From: Ichthyophonus hoferi | Lineage: Eukaryota; Opisthokonta; Ichthyosporea; Ichthyophonida; Ichthyophonidae | Assembly (NCBI GenBank): GCA_002751075.1 | Contig: NAOQ01000345.1 | Location: forward strand, 46,282-66,533 | DNA: 20,252 nt | Direction: 5' to 3' | Shown here: piece by piece, positions 9,001 to 20,072 of the stretch | How the letters are laid out: each line of letters starts with the position of its first letter | How positions within the stretch are numbered: position 1 is the stretch's first letter | Notes under the pieces: generated by a model | Seen by the model: the letters and a program-made list of their open reading frames with translations, nothing else | The model's database searches: none | Told to the model about the DNA's origin: nothing | Program-made: the position numbers and the translations under genes

Positions 9001-11103
9001 CCTTTACCCCTTTTTTGTATCCCATAGCCCAAAGAAGAGATTGAAGTTGTGTCCAATGTGCCAGCTATTCAGATGGAGGAGGTTCTGCCTATGGCTACCA
9101 GTGAACACAGACAACTGGCTCCTGAGGAGGTGTATGCCAACATGAAGGGCGACACAGTGGTACGTAGATATAGTTTATTAGAGCAATGATTTGTTTATGT
9201 TTTGTATGTTTTGTCTCTCTATATATCACTTGGCATATCCTTGTTATATTTTGTCATCTTTTTCTCATGTTTTGAAACTTGTATTTGTTTTTCTTCCCTC
9301 TTCTTATTCTTTGCATGTAATAAGGCGTATGGTATTATAATCGTACATTATAGGTGAACCGTATGTTAATGCTACTAGTACTATATATACTAACTATTCA
9401 TTTTTCAGGGTGACAATGAAAAGACAGATACAGATAAGAGCAGACAGAGACGTCAGAAGAAGGCCCACAGGAGACAGAAGGAGCAGGATAAGCTCCAGAA
9501 ACAGAAGGCTATTCAAAAGTAATTATTCGCTTCTCTATAATATATATATATATATATATTAAATATATTAACTGAATGTATGGTGATTTGATCAATAGTA
9601 CATGGTAGATGTGTTCATATGTTAATTATTTGTGATTTTAACTCTTGGTTGTTGTTTTATATTCTGCTTACTTGATTGGTTCTTTTCATAGTTTGTATTT
9701 TTACACGACCGTTTAGTGGCCTTTAATTTAACTGAAAAAAAGAAGTGATACACTCCCTGACACTTTATGCACTGAACAATAGGGCTAACCCTGGTAAGGT
9801 TAACCTACCCTCCAAGAAGGAGGCCACCAATATCATCGCTAAGGGCGGAATGAAGGTATTTACGAACCCTTACATCATCGCCTTCCCTACATCATCACCT
9901 TCTCTACATATATATATACATATACACTATAGCTACAACTGATGTATAATATACACACATAAATACTTGATAGAGTTATGGATATTATTTACTATTTGAA
10001 ATGGTGTATTTGGGACTTTGTTCTTAGAATGTTTCACTCATTGGTATAGTTATATTGGATGTATAGCGATTAGAAAATAACTTTGAATGAAGGTGCGTTA
10101 TTTAATAGGGTTAATTTAGATACTAAAGGAAAGAGAAGAAATTTTTGTTTTTATGTACAGAAGGATCTATGATGGCAACATGTTACTCTCTCTGTCTCTC
10201 ATTCAATTTATATTGCTTTTGCTTTAAAACACTTATCACGGCATCTACATCATTTGGCGTGGCATTTAAGATATGCAGGGTAAATGCCAAGGCCTACATA
10301 TAATACATATAGCCGGCAATCACTATCTATTACAACTTCCGCTTTCATAGCCAGTTTAATTAAAGTATTGTGTGGCAACTTCTTTATATTTCGTGTGGCA
10401 CATATACCTAGAACCATTGAGCAATCTTGATATTTTCAAATGGCCAATGTCTAGTTGGGTGTATGATATACATACCTTAACATAAGATCCATGCATACAA
10501 GGCCTGATAATACTACAATCATTTGTCATCGAATCTTATTGTACTTCCCCTCTGCTCACCAGGGCGCATCTATGATCGAAGACGGGGCGGTAGATACCAA
10601 ATCTTTCAAATCATCTTCTGCATTCTTCAGCAAACTACAAGATGAGGCTCGCCAAGATGTATGTATATGTCTGTGTTGTGTACCATATTACCAACTTTCT
10701 CTACATGTCTTGTATGTATATGCTTACAGTTGGTTACTTTTTATTATAGTTGAGATGATATTGTATACCTTTGTTGTAGACATAATGTTTTAGAGTACAG
10801 ATATTTGATTGAAAGCTCTGGGTACTTTATCTGCTCCCCACTAGCATACATATGTTGCAATTACTATTATTCTTTGCTGGAAAGGTGTAATCTTTATTAT
10901 TAAGTCCAATTGTGACAATGAATGTTTCTTAAAACCAATCAAATTATTGCCTGTTTCCTCTATTCCTAATTGTGCATGTACTTACAAATATGTATCTTTC
11001 TTTTCTTATTTCTTTTTTGGCACAGATTTCCGGTGAAAGAAAGAAAAGTTCGAGGAAGCAAAAGCCTATTGTGGCTTCAGATGCTGCAAAGTACAAGCTC
11101 TAG
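3077..11103 (+). CDS. MPHOSPH10: MPP10 (MPHOSPH10), U3 snoRNP / SSU processome protein, 13 exons, complete
   Basis: Exons: 3077-3184, 3931-4538, 4976-5379, 5712-5792, 6545-6614, 7177-7331, 7822-7937, 8399-8494, 9028-9159, 9409-9518, 9783-9855, 10563-10658, 11026-11103. The total is 2127 bases, 708 residues plus TAG; all junction phases agree and human MPP10 is about 681. MPP10 acts in the nucleolus with IMP3 and IMP4 on the U3 snoRNP, in the pre-rRNA cleavages that make 18S rRNA. Matches in order: [14 protein letters not shown] (69-82), [11 protein letters not shown] (184-194), LHYEDFF (253-259), LLEETLEFE (425-433), [37 protein letters not shown] (533-544), a basic segment (about 600-627), [13 protein letters not shown] and the short basic C-terminus. 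Acidic tracts lie at 131-140 and about 297-356. The start codon has A at -3 and G at +4. It is a single host gene that looks intact. Confidence 0.97.
4868..4975 (+). promoter_or_regulatory. Unusually long polypyrimidine tract at the MPP10 intron 2 acceptor
   Basis: About 108 bases ending in CCCCCACAG are almost all C and T, with few interruptions (for example CTACTG and TTGGACCCG). Ordinary acceptor tracts in this gene are 15-30 bases. It lies directly before exon 3, whose centre is a long purine run, so the two segments are broadly complementary in the pre-mRNA. Confidence 0.75.
5204..5330 (+). repeat. Purine (GA-rich) tract encoding the MPP10 acidic run
   Basis: Nearly all bases on this strand are G or A, built of GAG, GAA, GGA and GAT triplets, encoding mostly Glu with some Asp and Gly. 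It is coding sequence within exon 3, yet behaves as an imperfect trinucleotide and hexanucleotide repeat likely to vary in length between individuals. Confidence 0.85.
5635..5656 (+). repeat. (TA)n(TG)n microsatellite in MPP10 intron 3
   Basis: TA units followed directly by TG units, about 60 bases before the exon 4 acceptor. It is simple sequence, without a known role. Confidence 0.8.
9536..9562 (+). repeat. (TA)n microsatellite in MPP10 intron 10
   Basis: An almost perfect TA run begins 18 bases after the exon 10 donor. It is probably polymorphic; no function is apparent. Confidence 0.85.
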
Positions 11104-11566
11104 AATCCCTTTATATATGTTTAAATCTTTTTTCTTTTTTATCTTTTAGCTACGGGCTTTAGCCTTATGTATATATTTTCTATGGAGGATATATGTCAAC
11201 CTGGGGCCTTGCTATCCTATTCCGTAGTTACTATAGATTAGATCTGGATTAGACGTTGCCTGCCTAATGCATTATGCGGATAAAATATATGGAACTAGGT
11301 GGTAATGTTATTCCACGGATGTGTAATTTATATTTTATCATTAGCGGATATGTGCACTTGATCTCTGTGCTTATATTAGTTGCCCTATTGATACTATCAC
11401 ATCCATGATATGTATGATTTCAGATGATTTCTACTATTAAAATAATATAATGTTTTTTGGCAGTTTGCATCATTGTTACTGGCTTCTCCCATACTTTGGG
11501 TTTGTAGTAGTACCACTGTAACTTGGATTTGGTATGGTGAAGTATTATTGTACATATTTATATCTT

Positions 11567-11572
11567 AATAAA
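11567..11572 (+). promoter_or_regulatory. Candidate MPP10 poly(A) signal AATAAA
   Basis: A canonical AATAAA lies 464 bases after the MPP10 stop, followed at 11583-11620 by GT-rich sequence (tggggtgg, agtgttg, tttgtgt), as expected of a downstream element. A second AATAAA at 11670-11675 lies inside repeat copy B. Weaker variants (ATTAAA near 11437) occur nearer the stop. The choice among them is inference. Confidence 0.5.
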
Positions 11573-11584
11573 ATACCCTGGATT

Positions 11585-11850
11585 GGGGTGGAATATAGTG
11601 TTGATTCCAGTTTGTGTAATTTTCTCACTCATATTTTGAATGACAGCCGTAATTGCAAGTAGGGAACTCAATAAAGGCAAATGAACTTTATTCGGTGCAA
11701 CTACAAAAAAAATATCCAGAGGATTCTGTCATAGACAGAACCCCTTTATAGTTTACACATATAGCATACTATCTTCAGACTACTTAATAATTTGATGATT
11801 AATTAATTAATTAAATGCCGTTAATAGCCCATTATTAGGTATTAATTTAT
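11585..11850 (-). repeat. Dispersed repeat, copy B (inverted relative to A and C)
   Basis: The reverse complement of this stretch aligns with copies A and C. Matched blocks include TAGTGTTGATTCCAG (11596-11610) against the complement of 12352-12366, ATATTTTGAATGACAGCCG (11632-11650) against the complement of 12320-12338, and ATTCGGTGCAACTACA (near 11690-11705) against the complement of about 12267-12282. Identity is roughly 65-75% with gaps. It begins about a dozen bases after the likely MPP10 poly(A) signal. It contains a near-perfect hairpin, TTCTGTC-ATA-GACAGAA (11724-11740). Confidence 0.6.
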
Positions 11851-12098
11851 GCTAAAGCTGTTCTTCATTCATGCAGTGTATGTAGTTGTTAAATTTAACA
11901 TATAGGTGTAAAATATAACCGATGAAATGTTTAACCCTAGGCCTTCTTTAGAGCATGTACGGGTTATATCATACAAGTGTTCGATGTACTGTAAATAATC
12001 GTTATAGAGTAAAGCACTATTTCGGGAATAATTATTGCTAATACCTCTAAATATTGAACCAATTGGGCATAGTTGGATATTATATGACCGGGATGATG

Positions 12099-12144
12099 AC
12101 TTTGCCTGTAAAATGTAGCTACATAAATACAACATAGGCAAAGT
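12099..12144. repeat. Perfect 9-bp inverted repeat at the inner edge of copy C
   Basis: ACTTTGCCT (12099-12107) and AGGCAAAGT (12136-12144) are perfect complements with a 28-base loop, which itself contains the palindrome GTAGCTAC (12115-12122). It could be a cruciform or RNA hairpin near the centre of the possible foldback element. No function is known. Confidence 0.5.
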
Positions 12145-12400
12145 AACTATAATTGTATTTAACTAATTATTTAATGCTAAGTTCTAAAGTATTCTATGTA
12201 TAAGATACTATATTTAGAAAGTATAATGAAAGGTTCTCTCTGAGAGAGATTGTGAACTCCTGATTCTATAGTGACACTGAATAAGGACTACAGTTTTTAT
12301 CCTAGATTCTCGGCTGCCACCCAGAATATTGGTGACATGATTCCTGCACAGGCTGAAATCAGCACTACCTGACCCAAGAGCTCCACGATGAACGCATGCC
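12110..12400 (+). repeat. Dispersed repeat, copy C
   Basis: Same orientation as copy A and opposite to copy B, from which it is separated by about 260 bases. It includes the self-complementary core TCTCTCTGAGAGAGA at the place where A has GTCTGAGAC and B has TCTGTCATAGACAGA. The outer end (12330-12420) is less AT-rich than its surroundings. B and C together look like the arms of a large foldback element, though two separate insertions would look the same. Confidence 0.65.
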
Positions 12401-13437
12401 ATGCTGTGATCCTCAAAAATGATTTAAATGGCTTAAACTGGATTTTATTTTGCAAAATGTATATATATCATGGGCGGGTCATAATCATTTGTATGATTGA
12501 TACAATTTCTTGGTTTAATGCAGGTATTTAGAATTACATATATATAGTATGTTAAAGAACATGATTGAACATCGTGAGAAGTTCACCAAAAAATTAACGA
12601 GCTTTGAACCATTGATACATACAAAACATGTTTTCTTAACAATGCACAATAGGTACAGTCAGGTAATCCTACCTAGACCAGAATAGGATGGGGTAGAAGG
12701 GTACGGTACCACATAGATAGGATCTAGGAGGCAAACACCATTTTTTGAAAGCGTTACATGCAAGTGACCCTATAATTGAGCTTTGTAAAATCAGTCTGAT
12801 TGTAATATTTCAAATATTGCAATAGATTCTTTTTGATCCTAAATTTTGTTTTCTTATCTACAGCTAAACTACCCTAAATTAGAACATATGATCACAAGGC
12901 CTGTATGTTGATGGTCCTTTGTCATGTCTTTTGAACTGAATAACTCAACATGAGGTAAGTAAAGGCTGCCCGCTCTCGTAATTTAATTTTCTAATTTTCG
13001 CATCTATTTTTTTAAAAAAATATGTTAATAAAGTAATTTTCCTTTTAGTTCAACACAATAAATCCAAAATAAAAAATAAAAAACTGCTTCTGAGTACCCG
13101 ATCGACTGGCCTCAGTTCAGTTCATAATAATAGCAGGGGTTGATTGATGTCTTTCCAGATCTTAATTTAACCAAATTAAAAGTGTGATCATGAACACTTC
13201 TAACCAGAATCTTTTAGAATTTATTATTTAAATTTTTTAATCCAAATGCATAATAAAGTTATTTTTCTTTTTCTTGTGAATATGCTACTAGGACATGATC
13301 CAAGCATTTTAAGTATTAACACGAGATAATTGAATAACTTTTATCCATTTGGCCATTTGAAGATAAAACCAGTAAGATCTATTGATGGATTGTTAATCGT
13401 ATACGCGCTCTTTTTATCATAATGGCTGCATGTGCAA

Positions 13438-13750
13438 CCAATAGCTACGATGCAAGATTGATTTCATTTTTAGCAATCAATATAACATGTTTTATAGTCT
13501 AAGATCATATTCGCTTTTCCTAAGGATCGCGATCAGTCGCGATCAGTTCATTGATGGATCCATGCTAATGTTTAAAACATAAAACTCGCCAATCACCTTT
13601 ATTATAAAATATTTAAATATATAATATCACGGAGTAATCTATCTGACTCAGCCAATAAATTCCGAAATAGGAATGTGCGGTAAAATCAAACCATTAAAAG
13701 CTGCCCATGAAATTTTAAGCTTAATAGCTATTAGTTCGTATAGTGATTGG
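13438..13750 (+). promoter_or_regulatory. Candidate ABCG upstream regulatory region (CCAAT boxes, AP-1/ARE-like site, tandem CpG motif)
   Basis: CCAAT occurs at 13438-13442, 13589-13593 and 13652-13656, and inverted (ATTGG) at 13746-13750. TGACTCAGC (13644-13652) fits the AP-1/NF-E2 family and the antioxidant response core TGACnnnGC, and overlaps a CCAAT box. TCGCGATCAG is repeated in tandem at 13527-13546. All lie 200-520 bases upstream of the ABCG start. Motif matches are direct; their use as a promoter is inference. Confidence 0.4.
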
Positions 13751-13954
13751 CTCTCCCATTTATGTTCCAGATTTGGACTGATCCTTTTCTCATCCCTTCA
13801 ATCGTTAATTATTAAGCGATAATAAATTCAATACTGGGACAATAAATAAACTGTATTTATACGCTTGTTGCATATCGCTGAAGAAAGAAAGGCATAAATT
13901 TCATGTTTTGAGCCTAACAAAAAACCTTTGCCATTATGATCACCACTTACATTT

Positions 13955-16900
13955 ATGTTAAATAGTCTTGGACGGCGCGCCGAGAAAAAAACAATGTGGC
14001 CGTGGTGTAAAAATGCAACTTTTGACAAACACGCAAAAGACTCAGATGAGGTCGTCCCGATAGAGACCTCAAATGACACTACTGAGTTCTTACTGTTGCC
14101 GCAAGATGACCATGAGGGAGCTGTTCTATCTAGCCAAGAAAGTTTAGACCTAAATTTAGACAATATCCCTTTGATAAACAGCGAGGAAGTCACAGATAGT
14201 TGCGACATTGAGAGTATAAAACCATACATGAAAATAAAGCAAACAAGTCCACTTCTGAACATTACATTTAACAATGTTAAGTATAGAGTTAAAGGAAAAA
14301 ATGTGCTAGATGGTATTTCTGGATATATTCCTGCTTGTAAATTACTGGCGATTTTAGGTCCCTCGGGTGCTGGGAAGTCGACACTACTCGATATTCTGGC
14401 CAGTAGGACGAAACAAGGAAATGTGTGTGACAATGCTTTTATTTGTGATCTATAATCTTTATACACATATCTAGTTTAAAGCACTTATTTATTATATATT
14501 TCTACTGCAAATGATATTGCAAATACTCTTTTATATCAGTCTACACTTCCTAATATTCCTTTATTCGTATATCAATATTAAACCATTCAAGACTCGTGTA
14601 TTATTGAGATTTTTATCTTTTCGCAAGCTCTTTATTATTTTGTTAAACCTTCATTTATAAAGAAGCTACCTGATTTTGGTATCTTTCTTAAAGTTAGACC
14701 TGCTCAGGATTGTCACCCTCTAGACTGGTTTATAACTTCCCAAGAATTTCTGAAATGTTTTATATTTTATTTGTGTAATTGCTCATGTTTTTTCAGTTGT
14801 GGCATAGTATTGACCCAAGCTACTAACATCTTTACCGATACAGATTAATCTAGTAAAGAGTATATGAAAAATATCTAGAATGCTTTAAAGATAAAGCTCA
14901 GTAAAACAAGTTATATTCTAATATACGTATATCATGGACTTTCAATATTATTATTACACTTACAGTCATTATCTAAAATTAAATGCATCGATTACACATT
15001 TTCATTAAATGTAATTCTAGGTATTAATCACCATTTATAAGTTTAGCAGTCTTGATGAACCTACTTGAATTTGGCTAAACTATCGGGTGTATTCAGACAT
15101 ACGATCAATCAGAGAAAATATTGAAGCATCAACTTAGAAGGCTATGTTTTTCTTATATTCTAATCATTATTTTCATCAACCCATACATATACTAGGTGAC
15201 AGGAAAGGTACTAGCTCACTACATTGATAGACGTGAGCCGACAGACATGCTTCAATCTGGAATCAGCAACCTTGATATAGGCGGAAATTTTCAGCAACTA
15301 AGTGGGTACATAACACAGGAAGACACGTTCATTTCCAATCTCACTGTTATGGAAACAATGAAATTTGCACAAGCGCTCAGAGGTAAAAAGGAGGATGATC
15401 TTGAAGTTGATCATATTTTGGAAACTCTCAGGTTAACAAAGGTCAAGCACACTCGAGTAGGAGATAAGTTGAATGTATGTATATGCTTATGTATATGCTT
15501 GTAGGTGACGTGGAATAGTAACAATGATTTTATATTTATCATACCAATGCCGGAATTATTTGGTTTAATATTATATATATTACATCTCTTGCACTTCTTT
15601 TGTATTTTTTTTTCTCTTAGATAAGTTACTATTCATTCATTTATAAATAGCTATCTTTAGCACTTATCCATAATTAATTTAACAAATATTTTTTATAAAT
15701 AATTAAGACTATATACAACTAGATGTATTTTATCCAATGTACACATAAAATACAAAGTCAAACACAAACTCAGAACTGCATAGGGGGCAATATATATATA
15801 TTATGATATTGATTAATTATAGCTTTCTGCAGGTCGCAAATATTTGCAAACTATTGAGTGCCAATGCACGAATGCACTAACTATTTTATGTACAGTATAT
15901 CTAGCAAGAAATGATTATGTTTAATTAGTTAGAGAAATGATAACCTTAAAAAATAAAAATAAAATTGAAAAGAACAATATGAAATTTGTATATTTAATTT
16001 CCCATACCTAATGAAAAGATAACCTAAATACCCATGTATTATTATCCCAACATGATTATGCATACATCTACAAAACAGGATCAAAATTAACATGAAACAA
16101 TAAGTATTGTACACCATTAAGTAATATTTTAGATTCTATTACTATCAATAAAAAATCCAAAATCATTACATACAGTCATACTAAGTCCACAAAATTTCCA
16201 GCGCGGTATTAGTGGCGGAGAAGCTCGTCGTTTATCTATAGCCGTTGGCCTTCTCATCTCACCAGGAATTCTCTTTATTGACGAGCCAACAACTAACCTA
16301 GATAGCAGTGCAGCATTGAAAGTAATGCAGACCCTGCGTGAGTTATGCAATTCAGGTTATACAATAGTGTGTTCCGTTCACCAGCCACGATCAAATATAT
16401 ATGATATGTTTGATTTCTTACTCTTGCTAGACAGCGGGAAACAATTATACTTTGGACATGCACGAGCGGCTGTTAAATATTTTAGAGACAGGCTGGGAAG
16501 GGATTGTCCGTTATTTTACAATCCTGCTGAGTTTATGCTAGATATGCTGGAGGAAGAGGATGCTGGTGTAAGTTGTTTAAAATACAAATATATTAAATAA
16601 GCCGACGAGGTAGATTATAACATGTATAAGTGATATGTGGTTAAAAGCATATCTTTACGTATCTGTATACGCACGAGGTTATACTTAGTTTATTGTAATT
16701 TTCCTGTGAATCTTGCAATTGAATACTACATAATAGATATTGAGGGTACTTGATGGGTACAAGTATGCATATGTGGGCATATTTTAATAGGGGTTTGTTA
16801 AAGATCTAACCTGGTGTCTATACCTACTCAATTATTTATATTTGGGATTATATAACTACTTCTATGTATATATGTTTATATAAATTACCTCTTTACATAT

Positions 16901-19900
16901 ATGTATATATATACATAATTATTTACTCTTAGTCTTGGTATGAACGTTATGTTTTAATTGTTTTGGTTACTCCTTTTTACCGTGGCATTCGTTTCTCCAC
17001 AAAACATTGTATAAACTCATCCAATCCACGTGTTCTTAATTATTACGTCAGGTTTCTCGGGAAAATCATCAACTGGATGTACCTGAACTTTGCTTGGATG
17101 CCCCAAACAATGACAGCCTTTTAGAAGAAGCCAATACTCAAAATTTCCCAAGAAATGAGATAATCAATATGGAAAACAACGAAGTTATAGCAGTAGCGCA
17201 ACTAGTTCAATCTGTCCAGCCACAATTAATGCCAAAACCCATGATAACCAATACAACTTTATTAAAACCGATCGATCATACTTTCATTAATGAAAATGGA
17301 CAGGGACATATTACCACCGTTGATCGACCCAATATTTTTGAATTCACATTGTGTTGGAAGCAGTCTCCAGAAAACAAAGATATGAACCTTGTGCTAGGAT
17401 CTCTAAACGCTCTGTCAGATGTTAATATAGAGGGCAATAGAACTACACGACGAGGATGGTTGACGAGTGCTTTGCCTAAGCACAGAGCACAAATACGGTT
17501 TTGGTAAGTGAATTAAAGAGACGTGAGTCATTCCCATCATTATTTTGAAGTATGTGACTGATAGATCATAATTAAGGCAGCCAAGGATAGAAGAAAGTAA
17601 GTGGTTCCTTAAATAAGACTTTGTTCAAAGAGAAAAAGAGACAGATGCTGACTTTAGATGATGAGTAGGAAGGACCAAATAGTTGTTTAAAACAATTAAA
17701 CTTAAAAAAGCCAAAATAAAATTTTGCATACACAGATACGTCCATACAACCATACAAGCATATATATACACTTGCGAGTCTACATGCATTTTAATGCTTT
17801 TAAAATAAACATTTTTGCTATATTTCTCACCCTTCCAAAACATTACAGTCGACAGCTATGGATCCTGCTGCGCCGATCATGGGTAGATAAACGACGAAAC
17901 AATATTCAAATGTATCTTCGCATCATAGGCGCTCTAACCATTTCTTTCTTTCTCGGCGTAGTATTCTTCCGCACGGCTGACACTTGGAAGGTGGCGTGGA
18001 ATCGAGTCAATACAATTAATTTTTCTGTCACAGTCTTCATACTATTTTCTCTCCCGAGCATATCCAAGTTCATCGAGGATAGGTACATGCGTGGTGGCAA
18101 ATTTAAAAGCTGTGTATGGTTTAAACTAATAGAATGGCAAAAAAAAAAAAGAAAAAAAAAGAGAGTTGTAGAAAAGAAAATGAGGTGACAGATGAGTTGG
18201 AATGATAGTGAAGGATTAAATATGAGAATATACGCAACGAGGTTTTATTTTAATTTATATATATTTGAATGTAAGCAAACATTCTTTTCACCTGTATGTT
18301 TATATTAATATTTATATACATACTGTGGGGTATACATGCTTTTACAAATTTAAGAATTGCACTCATGGTAATAATGATATTTAAGTAAATTTTATATTAA
18401 TTTGTTTATATATATAGTTTATATCAAGCACTTCCTCCAAGCAGTACAATAATTATATTGCATTAAATCTTAAATCTACAAACTAACTACACACTTAAGC
18501 ATCATAGCAGGGATTCTGTAATGCCTGACTCTAATCATGCCCTGATTAATAATAAACCATTACAGATTAATTTTTTTTCGTGAGCGCGAAAGTGGATGCT
18601 ATTGTACCCTAGCATATTACCTTGCTGTAGTCTCCGTGGAAACCTTTATCCTCTTAATCATGACCCTGTCTTATGGATCTATTTGTTATTGGATGGTTGG
18701 CATGGACTCGCATCCTACAAATTTCTTCTACTTTTTAACGGTGCTGTTTTTGGTCATCAATATTTCTTGCGCTTTTTGTCAGGTACATATATAGTTATAT
18801 ATATATATATGGGGCAAGGACTGTAAGGTTTAAAGCCGTATCATATTTGGTTGCATCTTTATAAATCTTGGTGCTTATATAGAGTTATATATTCTATACC
18901 ATATGTCAATACATACAAATAGGCGCATTTATTTGTGTATGTAAACCAGGTATCTTTTTAGGCGCAAAAGTTGTATTAGTGTGCATGTGTTTTTAGCTAG
19001 TGTTTGTACTAGTTGTAGTACATCTACACATATACCAAAGCAATATCTAGTCAAGAAAAATTATAATGGTTTTTGATTGCTAGGTATCGTTTTTTCTTTC
19101 AGAAAGAGGTCAGCGTACATGGTGCAAAGTAATTCATAAAGGTAGTGTCAGCATTAATATTTGTCGAAAGCATTTGTTCAAACAAATAAATAGTTATTTA
19201 AAAACAAAATTTAAATGCATAATCATTTCCCAATACACCAACACAGTCAATTGCTGCGGTGATGAAAAGTGTATCCATGGGCGTGAGTGCGTACATGATC
19301 TGTGTAGCCTATATGCTCTTATTTGGTGGCTTTATCATTCAAGCCGATCAGATGCCTAGCTGGATCCGTTGGATTGTACACGTAAGTTTGTCTATGCTCT
19401 GAGTTCACGACTCTCTAAATATTCCATACTCTACCCCTTCCTCTTTCAAAAGTAAACTATCCGAATAAGTTCTTTTCTTAATTGATAGCTTCCCATTACT
19501 GCCATATCCTTTTACCTTTACACAATCTCCATTTAACTGGTCCTATATCTTATATCTCGTCTTTGTTAACTTGTTGGGCAGGTACAAATGCTCTTAAGAT
19601 ACATTAGATGCCAATACATCTTTGCATATCTATTATGTAAATATATATTTGCGATCTCGTAAACCTTTTATATTTTACTTATCTTTCATTGGTTTTTGTA
19701 TGGATTCTACCACCTTCACTTCTTTCTTCTCATTTATATTAATATTAATTGGCACATGCTTTACTAAGCTCTTCCTTTTCCTACCTGCCAATGCAATTAC
19801 ACAGCATGGCTGCACTCAGTGACGCTGTAGGTTAACCAGTACTGAAAATCAAATTTATATTAATAGAATATCCATAGTACTGTATTTAAATATTATTAAT

Positions 19901-20072
19901 GCATTGGATGCACTTATAGGCATATATTATAGTCATTGACCAACTGATTAATCCATCACAGTCATCCTTCTACTTTCACAGTGCGCAAGGATTATTTGTC
20001 AATGAATTTGAGAATCGTATATACGGCAAGAATGTTCAGAAATGGTTAGGAGTAGTCTATCCGTATAATAAG
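13955..20072 (+). CDS. ABCG-family (White/BCRP-type) ABC half-transporter, 3' end outside the window
   Basis: Exons: 13955-14422, 15196-15474, 16202-16567, 17052-17503, 17849-18082, 18566-18782, 19247-19381, 19962-20072; 754 codons with all phases consistent. The order is NBD then TMD, as in ABCG. Motifs: Walker A GPSGAGKS (135-142), Q-loop Q197, signature ISGGE (252-256), Walker B LFIDEP (273-278), D-loop NLDS, H-switch H309. Membrane segments: about 543-562, 577-595, 617-640, 652-671 and 685-702; the last is expected after 754. ERESGCYCTLAYYLA (606-620) and MPSWIRW match ABCG proteins. Such half-transporters dimerise and export lipids, pigments or xenobiotics; the substrate cannot be told. 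ATG 13955 has T at -3; the in-frame ATG at 13994 has A at -3 and may be the true start. The exon 1 donor is gtgtgt. The paralogue is unresolved; it looks nearer ABCG2-like than ABCG1-like. Confidence 0.94.
14423..19961 (+). other. ABCG introns: contents
   Basis: Seven introns of 345-773 bases are AT-rich. Intron 5 (18083-18565) contains an A-rich run at about 18139-18161 near its donor. Intron 4 (17504-17848) and intron 2 (15475-16201) carry chance open frames only. The exon 8 acceptor region has two CACAG sites 20 bases apart (ending 19961 and 19981); only the first keeps frame. No RNA genes or mobile elements were recognised. Confidence 0.6.

Larger units (their letters stand above)
3185..11025 (+). 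other. MPP10 introns: contents
   Basis: The twelve introns (249-746 bases) are AT-rich and end in pyrimidine tracts plus AG; donors are GT throughout (gtatgt, gtaagg, gtacgt, gtaggc and others). I looked for box C/D and H/ACA snoRNA signatures, since ribosome-biogenesis genes often host them, and saw no convincing C/D pair. Simple repeats include TA/TG at about 5635-5656 (intron 3) and TA at about 9541-9559 (intron 10). Nothing else with clear structure was recognised. Confidence 0.6.
11104..13954. other. MPP10-ABCG intergenic region
   Basis: After the MPP10 stop come its 3' UTR and poly(A) signal, then repeat copies B and C with their spacer. From about 12400 to 13400 the sequence is AT-rich without recognisable genes or clear repeats. 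From 13430 to 13800 several CCAAT motifs, an AP-1/ARE-like site and a tandem TCGCGATCAG suggest the ABCG promoter. A 90-codon minus-strand open frame at 11869-12141 lies mostly in the repeat spacer and resembles nothing I know; it is not called as a gene. Confidence 0.6.

Noticed and set aside
10491-10793. 100-codon plus-strand open frame starting at 10491
   Set aside because: It is MPP10 exon 12 (10563-10658) with intron read-through at both ends.
11869-12141. 90-codon minus-strand open frame between MPP10 and the ABCG gene
   Set aside because: It lies mainly in the spacer of the repeat pair, matches no family I know, and a frame of this length is expected about once by chance in 20 kb of such DNA. 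A flanking acceptor and donor can be imagined but carry no weight.
13828-14466. 212-codon minus-strand open frame opposite ABCG exon 1
   Set aside because: The plus strand encodes a clear Walker A and NBD start here; the minus frame has no recognisable domain.
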